Below are positions 17,630 through 25,707 of a stretch of 64,000 bases of DNA, one piece after another. The stretch's first letter is position 1. Each line of letters begins with the position of its first letter. Position numbers and translations under genes: made by a program. Source of the DNA: Pandoraea horticolens (GTDB lineage: Bacteria > Pseudomonadota > Gammaproteobacteria > Burkholderiales > Burkholderiaceae). A model generated the notes under the pieces. The model made no database searches. It was given only the letters and a program-made list of their open reading frames with translations, and was not told where the DNA came from. The stretch lies in the NCBI RefSeq assembly GCF_902459555.1, contig NZ_CABPSM010000007.1, positions 186,001 to 250,000 of the forward strand, in the 5' to 3' direction.

Positions 17630-18436
17630 TCAGATGGAACCTGCGCTGCCCAAGGCCAGCCGACATTGGATTTCGGCTTTGCAGAACCGCACGAAGCTCG
17701 CCATTTGCGTGGGATTGCCAGTGAGCTTGCCCTGATCTCCATATAGATACGAGGATAGGGTACGCGCCAACACGCGCCGGTGCTCTACGGGCGACCGGCT
17801 CATCGCCCACAGTGCAGCGGCATCTTTAGAGGCAATCGCTCCTGTAGACGCAGTAAACCAAATACGGGCAAGTGCCAGGATGACATTGCGCTCATCCCCT
17901 TCCCAATCCGGTCCAATGTTCCAAAGCGCAATAGTGTCGAGAAGTGATCGCTGCAAATCGGCAGACGGCACCGGATCAAAAACATCCACGGCTCGTGGCC
18001 CGTACAAGGTTTCACTTTGCTGCCGCACCTTGGTGATCAGTATTGCAAGATCATGATCCACCATCGGTGGTTCGATATACCCCTCTTCGATCGAAGTGCG
18101 GAGCCATTCCCCAAACTGCATCTCGCGCATGGCCGGATACTCCCACGGCACGAGCTCACTCAGCGCAACAATCGTAACCTCTAGCGGGCGCAAAAGGCCC
18201 GCGCTCCCGGGTGGGGAAGAGTGCGCCAATAGCTCACGCGCGATATGCTCGCGCATAGCACCCGCAATCGGTCTCGAGACAGAGACCATCAGATCCAGAT
18301 CGCTATTGGGTTTAAGTCCTCCGTCCACAGCCGACCCGAATAGGTGAATGGTTCGCAGGTTCCCGGCGAGAAAACGCTGCAACGCAATACGAACGTTGGA
18401 GAGCTGTGAAAGCGTCTCAATGGGCAACGACGTCAT
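17630..18436 (-). CDS. AadA-like aminoglycoside nucleotidyltransferase (ANT(3'')-I family)
   Basis: 268 residues, close to AadA (about 260). The nucleotidyltransferase motif GSAVDGGLKPNSDLDL is followed by the LEVTIV segment holding the expected catalytic glutamate, FGEWLR with the tryptophan that contacts drug, and DWEGDERNVILALARIW, the hallmark of the C-terminal AadA domain. The family adenylylates streptomycin and spectinomycin. It starts 31 bases after the M20 gene at the end of the tonB operon; the frame is open upstream but those bases overlap the M20 gene. No integron features were noticed around it, so it is not an ordinary cassette. Whether it confers resistance or acts on another substrate is unknown. 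Confidence 0.85.
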   Translation of the reverse strand: MTSLPIETLSQLSNVRIALQRFLAGNLRTIHLFGSAVDGGLKPNSDLDLMVSVSRPIAGAMREHIARELLAHSSPPGSAGLLRPLEVTIVALSELVPWEYPAMREMQFGEWLRTSIEEGYIEPPMVDHDLAILITKVRQQSETLYGPRAVDVFDPVPSADLQRSLLDTIALWNIGPDWEGDERNVILALARIWFTASTGAIASKDAAALWAMSRSPVEHRRVLARTLSSYLYGDQGKLTGNPTQMASFVRFCKAEIQCRLALGSAGSI

Positions 18437-18467
18437 GGCTTCCAATCGAACGCGACCGACATAGATT

Positions 18468-19646
18468 TCATGTGGATCGGCTCGCAGGCAATTGCTGTTT
18501 GACGAGTTCGACCCAATAGGCTGCCCCCAAAGAAAGGATGGCGTCGTTGAAATCGTAGTATGGGTTATGCAAATCGGCGTCGCTCTCGCCTTCGCCGGCC
18601 CCAATCATGATGTAGGCGCCCGGGCGCTTGCGCAACATGAACGCGAAGTCCTCTGAGCCCATCACAGGCGGAAGCTCAGTATCTACGGCGTCGATGCCGA
18701 CAAGCGCGGCGGCCGCTGAGATCGCAGCCTCAGTGTTCGCTGGCGTATTGACCACCGCTGGGCACACGGTTCGATAGTCCAATTCGATCTGTGCGCCGCT
18801 CATTTCAGCGATTCCCCGGCAAATCTGCCGCATAGCCGCCTCAGTATCGTCCCTGACCTTCCCCTCGAACGTACGCACAGTCCCCCGCAATCGAACGCTT
18901 TCCGGGATGACGTTCCAGGTGTGACCGCCCCTGATCTGTGTCACGCTGACGACCGCTGCATCGGTCGCCCGGGTCCGGCGGCTGACAATGGTTTGAAGCG
19001 CGGTAACGAGTTGCGCGGCGACAACGATGGGGTCAATACCAGTCTCGGGAAGCGCGCCGTGCGCCCCCTTTCCTACAACGTGAATTTCGAAGTTGTCGAA
19101 GTTGGCGGTGAACGTGCCCTGCCGGATCATGAATCGGCCCCGCGGTACCTGTGGATAATTGTGCATACCGTACACCGCTTCGGAAGGAAATCGCTCGAAC
19201 AAGCCTTCCTCGACCATCACCCTGCCGCCGCCTTCAGATTCCTCGGCCGGCTGAAAGATGAAGTGCACCGTGCCCGAAAACGGTTTATGTCTTGCGAGAT
19301 GCTCGGCGGCGCCCAGTAGCATTGCCGTATGCCCATCATGCCCACATGCGTGCATTTTCCCCACGCATCGCGAAGCATACGCCGGCTTGCCGAGCTCCTG
19401 TATGTGTAGCGCGTCCATATCCGCGCGCAAAGCGATGGTCGGGCCGTGACCGTTGGTCAACGTTCCCACTACCCCCGTGCGAGCGAGCCCGCGATCAACT
19501 GCAATGCCCATCAACGTCAGTGCGTTCGCGACGATATTCGCTGTCCGATGCTCTTCGAACGCCGTTTCCGGGTTTTGATGAATCTCATGACGCCACCACT
19601 CCATGCGCTGACGTGTCTCTGCTGCGATCTGTGTTTCCGTGTACAT
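18468..19646 (-). CDS. M20 family amidohydrolase (hippurate hydrolase/N-acyl-amino-acid hydrolase-like)
   Basis: 392 residues. The metal-site motifs are clear: ADMDALHIQE, HACGHDGHTAMLL, QPAEESEGGG and near the C-terminus GSEDFAFML. The family splits N-acyl or N-aroyl amino acids and some peptide conjugates to free acid and amino acid in the cytoplasm. The ATG at 19646 is preferred to an upstream GTG because it leads straight into the conserved RRMEWWRHEIHQNPE segment. It lies 29 bases after the TPR gene and 31 before the AadA-like gene. In this setting it may remove an acyl cap from an imported peptide (inference). Confidence 0.9.
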   Translation of the reverse strand: MYTETQIAAETRQRMEWWRHEIHQNPETAFEEHRTANIVANALTLMGIAVDRGLARTGVVGTLTNGHGPTIALRADMDALHIQELGKPAYASRCVGKMHACGHDGHTAMLLGAAEHLARHKPFSGTVHFIFQPAEESEGGGRVMVEEGLFERFPSEAVYGMHNYPQVPRGRFMIRQGTFTANFDNFEIHVVGKGAHGALPETGIDPIVVAAQLVTALQTIVSRRTRATDAAVVSVTQIRGGHTWNVIPESVRLRGTVRTFEGKVRDDTEAAMRQICRGIAEMSGAQIELDYRTVCPAVVNTPANTEAAISAAAALVGIDAVDTELPPVMGSEDFAFMLRKRPGAYIMIGAGEGESDADLHNPYYDFNDAILSLGAAYWVELVKQQLPASRST

Positions 19647-19675
19647 GTTCGTTCGTATATGCGTTTGGCGTGCCG

Positions 19676-20848
19676 TCACGCACCTTGTGCGCGAATCGCC
19701 CAAAGCCGTGCGATGTCGGCAGTCCCGTCATTGCCCTTGACCGACTTGAAGGTTTGAATTGCCTTCGCCTTCTGGCCGGTGAGGAAGTAGGCAATTCCCA
19801 AGTGCAAACGAGCGTCTTCCCGCCTATTTGAGTTGACTTGCGACAGATTCGTCTCCATCCAGGAAACGCCCTCCGGCTTCCCGTTCAGTACGGCATCGAA
19901 CGCTTGCTCGAACACGTCCGCTCCCTTGGCATCCTGCGCGCCTCCGTCCTTCCCAGCCTCACTCAGGCGATTTTTGGAAAGCGCAAGCAATCGCTGCTGG
20001 CGTGGTGCCTGGTCCCCCGTGCCGAGTGCACCTCGCGCGAAACCCTCATTGATGACACGTACAGCCTCACCGGGATACCCACCAGCCAATGCGAGCTGTG
20101 TCATTTGCATATAGTCGTCGGCCGTACCAAAATCTCCCACCTCTCGCCGGAGTCGATACACATCGAGCTCCAGGCGTTCGCGGGCGAAGCCCGACTTCGC
20201 CGCGATTCGCGAAAGCAGGGCGGGCCAGTACGCCTTCCCGGGATAATAGGAAACCAATCGTTCCAGAGCGGAAACGTACGATGCGTTGTCGCCCTGCTTC
20301 TGATAGCAATTCGCCAACAACTGCAAAGACGCCTCAGGTACACGGCCAGGCTGCACGGCGTTTGCCAGTGCGCGGCAATCCCCGACCAGGTAGGCCGATT
20401 GGGCTGCGAGCGTCGTCATTTGTGCGTCGCCGGCGCGTGACTTCAGATAGCGATTCGCCCACTGCAATGCCTGGTCGTAGCGTTGGAGTTGGTACTCGGC
20501 TCCGGCCAGCGCGGCGATCGTCTGCAATTGCTGTGCCTCCGGCAGACGACCAGACTCGACCAACCGCGTATAGGCTGTCGCTGCCGCTGCCGTGGCTCCC
20601 GCCTGCTGGGCGGCCGCGGCCTGCATCTGGGCAATCATGAAGCCCTCGTACGCGGTTTGTCCCGGCACTGCATCGGCTTCGACGGCCTTTGCCAAAGCTT
20701 CGCGGGGCTTGTGCGCTTTGAGCAAGTTCTGCGCAGCCAGAAGCGGCTTGCTGACCTCCGGACGTAGCGCATCCGCGGCGTGCACGAGGGCTGCGGATGC
20801 CAGCAGGGCAACTAGCACGCCCTTCACCAGTTCAGTGTTGAGTGACAT
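19676..20848 (-). CDS. TPR-like secreted protein of the tonB operon
   Basis: 390 residues with a signal peptide (LVALLASAALVHA) and then a run of alpha-helical hairpins rich in alanine, leucine and glutamine with spacing that fits tetratricopeptide repeats, for example the segments around YDQALQWANRYL and ASYVSALERLVSYYPG. No catalytic motif is seen. It is placed directly after the second exbD gene and before the M20 gene; TPR proteins in such operons are thought to assist TonB-system or receptor function in the periplasm, but no specific role can be assigned. The start at 20848 follows AGGAAAACAGAG. Confidence 0.8.
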   Translation of the reverse strand: MSLNTELVKGVLVALLASAALVHAADALRPEVSKPLLAAQNLLKAHKPREALAKAVEADAVPGQTAYEGFMIAQMQAAAAQQAGATAAAATAYTRLVESGRLPEAQQLQTIAALAGAEYQLQRYDQALQWANRYLKSRAGDAQMTTLAAQSAYLVGDCRALANAVQPGRVPEASLQLLANCYQKQGDNASYVSALERLVSYYPGKAYWPALLSRIAAKSGFARERLELDVYRLRREVGDFGTADDYMQMTQLALAGGYPGEAVRVINEGFARGALGTGDQAPRQQRLLALSKNRLSEAGKDGGAQDAKGADVFEQAFDAVLNGKPEGVSWMETNLSQVNSNRREDARLHLGIAYFLTGQKAKAIQTFKSVKGNDGTADIARLWAIRAQGA

Positions 20849-20883
20849 CTCTGTTTTCCTGTTTCGCTCGATGCATCTCGTAC

Positions 20884-21309
20884 TCACATGAATCGCTCGT
20901 TCCCCACGAGACCGATTTTTTCGACACCCAGACGCTGCGCCGAAGCCATCACCTCTGCGACCGCCTTGTAGGGAACCAGCCGGTTCGGGCGCAGGTGCAC
21001 TTCCGGCTGCTCCTGCAGGACGGCAAGCGCTGAGAGCTTGGATTCCAGCGCAGACCTGTCGGGGATTACCGTTCCGTTCCAACTGATCGTGCCGTCGAAG
21101 TCGACATCGATTTGCACCACTTCCGGTGTCTTGAGCTGCGCGGGAGGTGTGCCAATCGGCATGTTCATCTTGACGGCGTCTGTCTGAATCGGAATCGTCA
21201 GGATTAACATGATCAGCAGCACGAGCATCACGTCGATCAACGGCGTGGTGTTGATCTCGGTCATCACCTCTGGTTCGCTGCTACCACCGCCAGGCACTGT
21301 CATTGCCAT
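20884..21309 (-). CDS. exbD: ExbD/TolR-type proton-channel subunit (second exbD)
   Basis: 141 residues with the single N-terminal membrane segment and the essential aspartate in TTPLIDVMLVLLIMLILTIP, then a periplasmic ExbD/TolR domain ending in VEKIGLVGNERF. ExbD works with ExbB and TonB to use the proton gradient for outer-membrane receptor transport. It lies 14 bases after the first exbD and is clearly diverged from it, so this operon encodes two different ExbD subunits, as seen in some xanthomonads. Confidence 0.93.
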   Translation of the reverse strand: MAMTVPGGGSSEPEVMTEINTTPLIDVMLVLLIMLILTIPIQTDAVKMNMPIGTPPAQLKTPEVVQIDVDFDGTISWNGTVIPDRSALESKLSALAVLQEQPEVHLRPNRLVPYKAVAEVMASAQRLGVEKIGLVGNERFM

Positions 21310-21323
21310 GTTGTTCTCCTTCC

Positions 21324-21755
21324 TTAGCCCCGAGCCGGAGGCTGCGTGATAAACGACACCTTTGCGATGCCGGCTCTCTGCACCGCCACAATCACCTGAC
21401 CCACAGCCTCGTAGCGCACGCCCAGATCCCCTCGAACATTGACTTGAGGTTGTGGATTCTTGACCGACACTTCCTTGAGGCGAGCGACCAGCGTCTCCCG
21501 ATCGGGAACGCGATGCTCGCCCCAGTACACATCGCCATCTCGAGTGACAGAAAGGATCACGTTCTGCGGCGTGGTCTGCAACGCCTCAACCCTTTCCTTC
21601 GGCAGGTCAACCGGTACGGTGTGTGACACCACCGGAATCGTGATCAGAAAGATGATCAACAACACGAGCATCACATCTACCAGCGGTGTCGTGTTGATGG
21701 AAGACATGACCTCTGAATGGTCGTCGTCGCCGCCTTGCCCTACACTCATCGCCAT
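21324..21755 (-). CDS. exbD: ExbD/TolR-type proton-channel subunit (first exbD)
   Basis: 143 residues. Shows NTTPLVDVMLVLLIIFLITIP with the conserved aspartate in the membrane segment and the periplasmic domain after it (GDVYWGEHRVPDRETL). Starts six bases after the exbB stop, indicating translational coupling. Partner of ExbB and TonB in the inner membrane. Confidence 0.93.
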   Translation of the reverse strand: MAMSVGQGGDDDHSEVMSSINTTPLVDVMLVLLIIFLITIPVVSHTVPVDLPKERVEALQTTPQNVILSVTRDGDVYWGEHRVPDRETLVARLKEVSVKNPQPQVNVRGDLGVRYEAVGQVIVAVQRAGIAKVSFITQPPARG

Positions 21756-21761
21756 GGTCGG

Positions 21762-22676
21762 TCACCCCATACGAGCAACAGAAACCGCAGGCTTGCTGGC
21801 CACGGTGCCGACGCGCTTTCCGCTCAGAATCACCGTGTGAAGCTCTTCGCTGAAGCCTCGCACCTGTTCCATAACAGACTTGTTTCTACGGACCAGCACG
21901 TTGTAGCCGAGCACTGCGGGCACGGCTACACCGAGGCCAATCGCGGTCATGATCAGTGCTTCGCCCACAGGGCCGGCGACCTTGTCGATGGATGCCTGTC
22001 CCGCGACTCCGATCGCCGTGAGTGCGTGATAGATGCCCCACACGGTGCCGAACAATCCGACGAACGGTGCTGTGGAGCCTACGGTACCGAGAAACGCCAT
22101 GCCGTCCTGTAAGCGGTTGGATACTGCCGTCACCGCACGGTCGATAGCAACGGCCACCCACGAGTTCAAATCTACATCCTCCAGCGACGTGCCTTCGTGA
22201 TGATCCTTGGCGTTCAACCCTGTCTCCGCAATGAAACGGAACGGGCTTCCACTATCGAGCTGAGCTGCGCCGGCACGAAGATTGGTTGCGCTCCAGAATT
22301 GCGCTTCCGCTTTTTTCGCGCGGCGCTGCAAGCGCGACTGCTCGAGGGTCTTCGCGACCATGATGTACCAGCTCACCATAGACATGACCACGAGAATGAG
22401 CAGCGTGCCACGCGAAACGAAGTCGCCTTCGCGCCAGAGTGCGTCCAGCCCGTAGGGGTTTGCGATTTTCTCTTGTCCGTCAATGGCCGGCAGGGCTGCC
22501 GGTGGCGCGACCTCGGCCTTCGCCGCAGGTGCGATCGCTGCATTTGGCTCCGCCTGCGGTGCAGCCACCGAGGCGGCTTGCGCGTGGGCAAGTTGCGGCA
22601 AGAGTGCGGGCGTTACCGACGCGGTGAAAAAGATGAGGCTTGCCGACATGGCCGCCATACGGGATTGCTTCAACAT
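21762..22676 (-). CDS. exbB: ExbB/TolQ/MotA-family proton-channel protein
   Basis: 304 residues. An N-terminal hydrophobic stretch ending LPQLAHAQA looks like a signal peptide, as in long ExbB proteins, followed by an alanine-rich linker and three membrane segments (near 85, 190 and 235). The conserved segment GTVWGIYHAL and GPVGEALIMTAIGLGVAVPAV is the ExbB/MotA domain. It forms the pentameric channel around ExbD. It follows tonB by about 90 bases. Confidence 0.94.
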   Translation of the reverse strand: MLKQSRMAAMSASLIFFTASVTPALLPQLAHAQAASVAAPQAEPNAAIAPAAKAEVAPPAALPAIDGQEKIANPYGLDALWREGDFVSRGTLLILVVMSMVSWYIMVAKTLEQSRLQRRAKKAEAQFWSATNLRAGAAQLDSGSPFRFIAETGLNAKDHHEGTSLEDVDLNSWVAVAIDRAVTAVSNRLQDGMAFLGTVGSTAPFVGLFGTVWGIYHALTAIGVAGQASIDKVAGPVGEALIMTAIGLGVAVPAVLGYNVLVRRNKSVMEQVRGFSEELHTVILSGKRVGTVASKPAVSVARMG

Positions 22677-22765
22677 GCTTGTCTCCTGAGTTCTACAACG
22701 TCTATTGCGCTGGATTGCTAGGCTCCCCGATCCGTGTCAAAGATGGTGTGGAGCCAGTTTTTATT

Positions 22766-23410
22766 TCAGTCGAGCTTGAATGAGAACGGCACCTGGACGC
22801 GCATTTCACGCCCCTGAGCAACGCAATTGAATTGCTTGACTGCGTTCTCCGCGGCCCGCTCTAGGGAAGGAGCCGCCGATTTCGTGACTTGCAAGTCCTT
22901 CACCGCGCCATCCACGTCCACGGTAAAAGTCACGACAACCTCTCCCGTTACGTTGTTGCGCAGCGCCTCGCGCGGATACTTGATCGATGCCCGCACCTGA
23001 GTCGAATTCGGACATACGACGCCAACGTTGGCCGACTGTGGTGCCGCGGATGCCGGTGCTACGGGCGCCGAAGGTGCTGCGCGTGTAGACGGCTCTGCGG
23101 TCGCCGACTGCGCCGTGATGGTGTTCTGCACCACCGGTGGCGTTTGTACCGAAACCTCCGGTGGCGGAATAAATGGGGGCGGCGGAGCGGCCAGCTTTGG
23201 GGGAGGCGGTAGCGGGATCGCCGGCGGCGGCGGTGGGGGCGGCTGCACTTCCTCGATGACCCGGGTCTCGATCGGCTGCCGAATAACGTCGACCACCTTG
23301 GACGCGAGTCCATTGAGCAGCATGTAAACAACGGCGGCGTGCAGTAGGGCCACAAATCCAATGCCAACGTACCGGCTCGCGGAACGCTGCTGCCTGACTA
23401 CGTATTTCAT
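22766..23410 (-). CDS. tonB: Energy transducer TonB
   Basis: 214 residues. One membrane segment near residues 17-36, a proline-rich periplasmic spacer with runs of P and PPPPK near 55-90, an alanine/serine-rich linker, and a C-terminal TonB domain starting near YPREALRNNVTGEV. TonB links the ExbBD motor to outer-membrane receptors. It is the first gene of the leftward operon tonB-exbB-exbD-exbD-TPR-M20-aadA-like. The start is about 210 bases from operator D and is divergent from the XRE-cupin regulator. A dedicated TonB system next to two receptors suggests the set works as a unit. Confidence 0.95.
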   Translation of the reverse strand: MKYVVRQQRSASRYVGIGFVALLHAAVVYMLLNGLASKVVDVIRQPIETRVIEEVQPPPPPPPAIPLPPPPKLAAPPPPFIPPPEVSVQTPPVVQNTITAQSATAEPSTRAAPSAPVAPASAAPQSANVGVVCPNSTQVRASIKYPREALRNNVTGEVVVTFTVDVDGAVKDLQVTKSAAPSLERAAENAVKQFNCVAQGREMRVQVPFSFKLD

Positions 23411-23602
23411 TTATGTCTCCTGCAAGCGATCGCGTGCCAACGCGACAACTTGCTCTTTTAGGTTTGCTTTTTCGCACGTCCGTTACCTCGCTACGAACAA
23501 AGGCCTCGCCAACCGAAACACTCTGTTCGCGAATCCATCGAGCGCGAGCAAAGTGGTACCGATGCAATACGGAGGTGCATTTTTTCAACACTACACCACA
23601 AT

Positions 23603-23635
23603 CTCTCAATTTGGAAATATTTTCAAAATAGAGAA
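23603..23635. promoter_or_regulatory. Candidate operator D, double site between tonB and the regulator
   Basis: TTTTC-AAAATA-GAGAA at 23620-23635 matches the motif of sites A-C. A second, weaker copy, CTCTC-AATTTG-GAAAT, lies directly beside it at 23603-23618. A TACAAT hexamer at 23654-23659 could be the -10 box of the regulator gene. The paired sites in a divergent promoter fit joint control of tonB and autoregulation. Confidence 0.6.
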
Positions 23636-23698
23636 TTAAATGAAAATTATGTGTACAATCCGTTCTGTCGGTGGGAGGACTGGGGCATACTACGGTCC

Positions 23699-24361
23699 AT
23701 GAAAATTGACCTCCCATCAGCCATGCAAACAGCCCCCGACAACAATCCGGGCAATGCCCTCAGGGCCTTGCGTAAGAAACTTAAGCTGACACTTCAGGAT
23801 GCGAGCGAGAGGACCGGCCTGCCCATTTCGACCTTTTCGAAGCTGGAAATGGGAAAAATGTCGTTGTCGTTCGAGCGGCTGTCCGCGATCAGTACCGGAT
23901 TGGGTATCGACTTTTCAGAACTCGTGAGCATGCTCGCCGACGGCAGCCAGGCGAAGGCCAAACCCGCAGGATTAGGGCGGCGCGTTATTCAACGCCTGGG
24001 GGATGGGCTACCGATAAACAGCAGTAGCTATGGCTACGTGTACTTGGCGGTCGAATTGCTACAAAAGAAGCTCGTTCCAATGGTCGGTGAAATTTATGCG
24101 ACCACGATGGATGAATTTCTCTCCGAGTTCGGCGACTTGCAGCGGCACCCCGGCGAGGAGTTCATGTACGTCCTTGAGGGGGAAATGGAGCTTCACACAG
24201 ACTTGTACACGCCGGCCAGGCTAAAAGCAGGCGACTCCGTCTACTTGGATAGCATGATGGGACACGCCTACCTCAAGGCATCGGAGGGGCCCTGCAAGGT
24301 GCTCTGCGTTTGCACCAACGAGCACACAGGGGGCGGCCTGGGTCTTCCGGCAATTCCGTAG
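23699..24361 (+). CDS. XRE-family regulator with C-terminal cupin domain
   Basis: 220 residues. Residues 19-75 form an XRE/Cro helix-turn-helix (NALRALRKKLKLTLQDASER, then TGLPISTFSKLE). Residues 120-205 form a cupin, with HPGEEFMYVLEGEMELHTD and LKAGDSVYLDS as its two motifs; the family often senses a small molecule there. Frame and homology allow earlier starts, but the ATG at 23699 gives the usual length; its Shine-Dalgarno is weak. It is divergent from the tonB operon and the only transcription factor in the first 24 kb, so it is the natural candidate for the recurrent TTYTC-N6-GARAA operator. A strong terminator follows. Confidence 0.9.
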   Translation: MKIDLPSAMQTAPDNNPGNALRALRKKLKLTLQDASERTGLPISTFSKLEMGKMSLSFERLSAISTGLGIDFSELVSMLADGSQAKAKPAGLGRRVIQRLGDGLPINSSSYGYVYLAVELLQKKLVPMVGEIYATTMDEFLSEFGDLQRHPGEEFMYVLEGEMELHTDLYTPARLKAGDSVYLDSMMGHAYLKASEGPCKVLCVCTNEHTGGGLGLPAIP

Positions 24362-24476
24362 CATGAGACGAAACCGATATCAGGTTATCAGCAGCACGCA
24401 GTCCTTCCTGCTTCGCGGTGTCCTCGGTAACACGCCAGCGTTTCAACATCGGGAATCGCCAAAACCCCGGTGGATT

Positions 24477-24504
24477 TGCCCTTCCCAGTGAAGGGCATTT
24501 TTTT
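24477..24504 (+). terminator. Rho-independent terminator after the XRE-cupin gene
   Basis: TGCCCTTC at 24477-24484 pairs with GAAGGGCA at 24490-24497 around a five-base loop, followed by seven T residues. It is 115 bases past the regulator stop; the bases between hold no recognisable gene. Confidence 0.85.
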
Positions 24505-24568
24505 CAATCGGTATCGTTGACGCTCGATGCTGCAAGTACGATTCTTCAAGCCAATGTGCAGATCGGAC

Positions 24569-25174
24569 TCAGTCAGAGGCTCCGTTTGCAAAAGGGTCAT
24601 TGAACGCGTTGTCGTTCCAAAGATACTCAGTCTCGCGGGCGATAGTCTCGGTCAATTCACGGTTGTAGATCTTTTCCACCAGCGCAAGCGCCATATCGAT
24701 GCCGGCAGAAACACCCGAGGATGTAACGTATTTCCCATCTATGACCCATCGCGCACTTCGCTGCCAAAGCACACCTTCGTCCTGGCGCTTCGCGAACTCG
24801 TAGGCCAGCTTGTTCGAGGTAGCGCGGCGTCCTGAGAGAATTCCCGCTTTCGCAAGAAGGGCCGATCCCGTGCAGACGGAAGTCGTCCACTCCGTTCTTT
24901 CATCCTGCTCGCGTAGAAACGCCAGTAAGACAGAATTGGAGACTTCTCGACGCGCCCCCATGCCACCGGGCACCAAAAGAATGTCGAACTGCGGGGCGTT
25001 GTCGAACGAATACGATGCACATGTCGTGACGCCTTGCGTCGACTTCACTGGACCACCATGCTGGGACACCATTGTGATCTCGTAGTCAGGCAGGTCACCC
25101 CACATCTCTACTGGACCGAAAACATCGAGCGTTTCGAAGTCCTCGAACAACACGATTCCGATTTTCTTCTTCAT
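24569..25174 (-). CDS. DJ-1/PfpI family protein (isonitrile hydratase-like)
   Basis: 201 residues covering a full DJ-1/PfpI domain. The LFEDFETLDVFGP N-terminus and the nucleophile elbow VCTGSALLAKAG, with cysteine near residue 102, match the branch that holds Pseudomonas isonitrile hydratase and similar thiol enzymes. The family also contains glyoxalases and AraC-type sensor domains; no HTH is present here. The start is near GAAGAAGAAA without a strong Shine-Dalgarno. It stands alone between the regulator terminator and the mobile-element remnant and may or may not belong to the peptide locus. Confidence 0.8.
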   Translation of the reverse strand: MKKKIGIVLFEDFETLDVFGPVEMWGDLPDYEITMVSQHGGPVKSTQGVTTCASYSFDNAPQFDILLVPGGMGARREVSNSVLLAFLREQDERTEWTTSVCTGSALLAKAGILSGRRATSNKLAYEFAKRQDEGVLWQRSARWVIDGKYVTSSGVSAGIDMALALVEKIYNRELTETIARETEYLWNDNAFNDPFANGASD

Positions 25175-25314
25175 AGCCGCCCCCTAGGTCTGTGAATGAT
25201 CGTTGGAATGATAGGCGGATTTGGCTGCATCGCGAGGAAAGATGGTGACATCCACTGGCTTTTGAGACGCGACAATCTGTCCGACGTACATGGATATGCG
25301 GATTTCATCGTAGG

Positions 25315-25647
25315 GCGTGGCATCTGCACATCGCCGTGAAGGGACGCCAAAACTACCGCGTGCTACGCGCGATCTGGATTTCAATCGCTGGGGAGGACAA
25401 CGGCTATGTCCGAGTTTCCAACCCGTTCCGTCAAAAAGGCTTGCGCCACAAACTGGCCGCCTATCTGAGCAAGTACATCACGAAAGACTTTGCCGAACAC
25501 ACGATGAACGAAAAGCGCTATTGGACCAGCAAGGGTATCGCGGTTCCTGAGCGGCAACCTATCGCCCACATCCTTAACGACGAACCCGAAAAGGCCATCG
25601 TGCTCGCGTTCGAGACGGCGGAGGCGTGGGGGGGCGAACTTGGATGA
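25315..25647 (+). pseudogene. Fragment of an HUH rolling-circle replication initiator
   Basis: The frame reads WHLHIAVKGRQNYRVLR, with the HLH metal motif of HUH Rep proteins, then LRHKLAAYLSKYITKDF, which fits the catalytic-tyrosine region, and a C-terminal tail. The part upstream of the HLH motif does not look like Rep, and a stop lies at 25246, so the N-terminal portion is missing. Rep genes of this sort belong to small plasmids and filamentous phages. It lies just upstream of the excisionase and integrase genes and is read as a remnant of the integrated element. Confidence 0.6.
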
Positions 25648-25707
25648 CTGTCAGGTGTTCTGGGATGACTGGCAGGGGTGTTTATGGCTGGCAACAAGGG
25701 AGACGTG

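Noticed and set aside
25184-25384. A 66-codon leftward frame over the Rep remnant
   Set aside because: The opposite strand holds a recognisable HUH segment; this frame has no features of its own.
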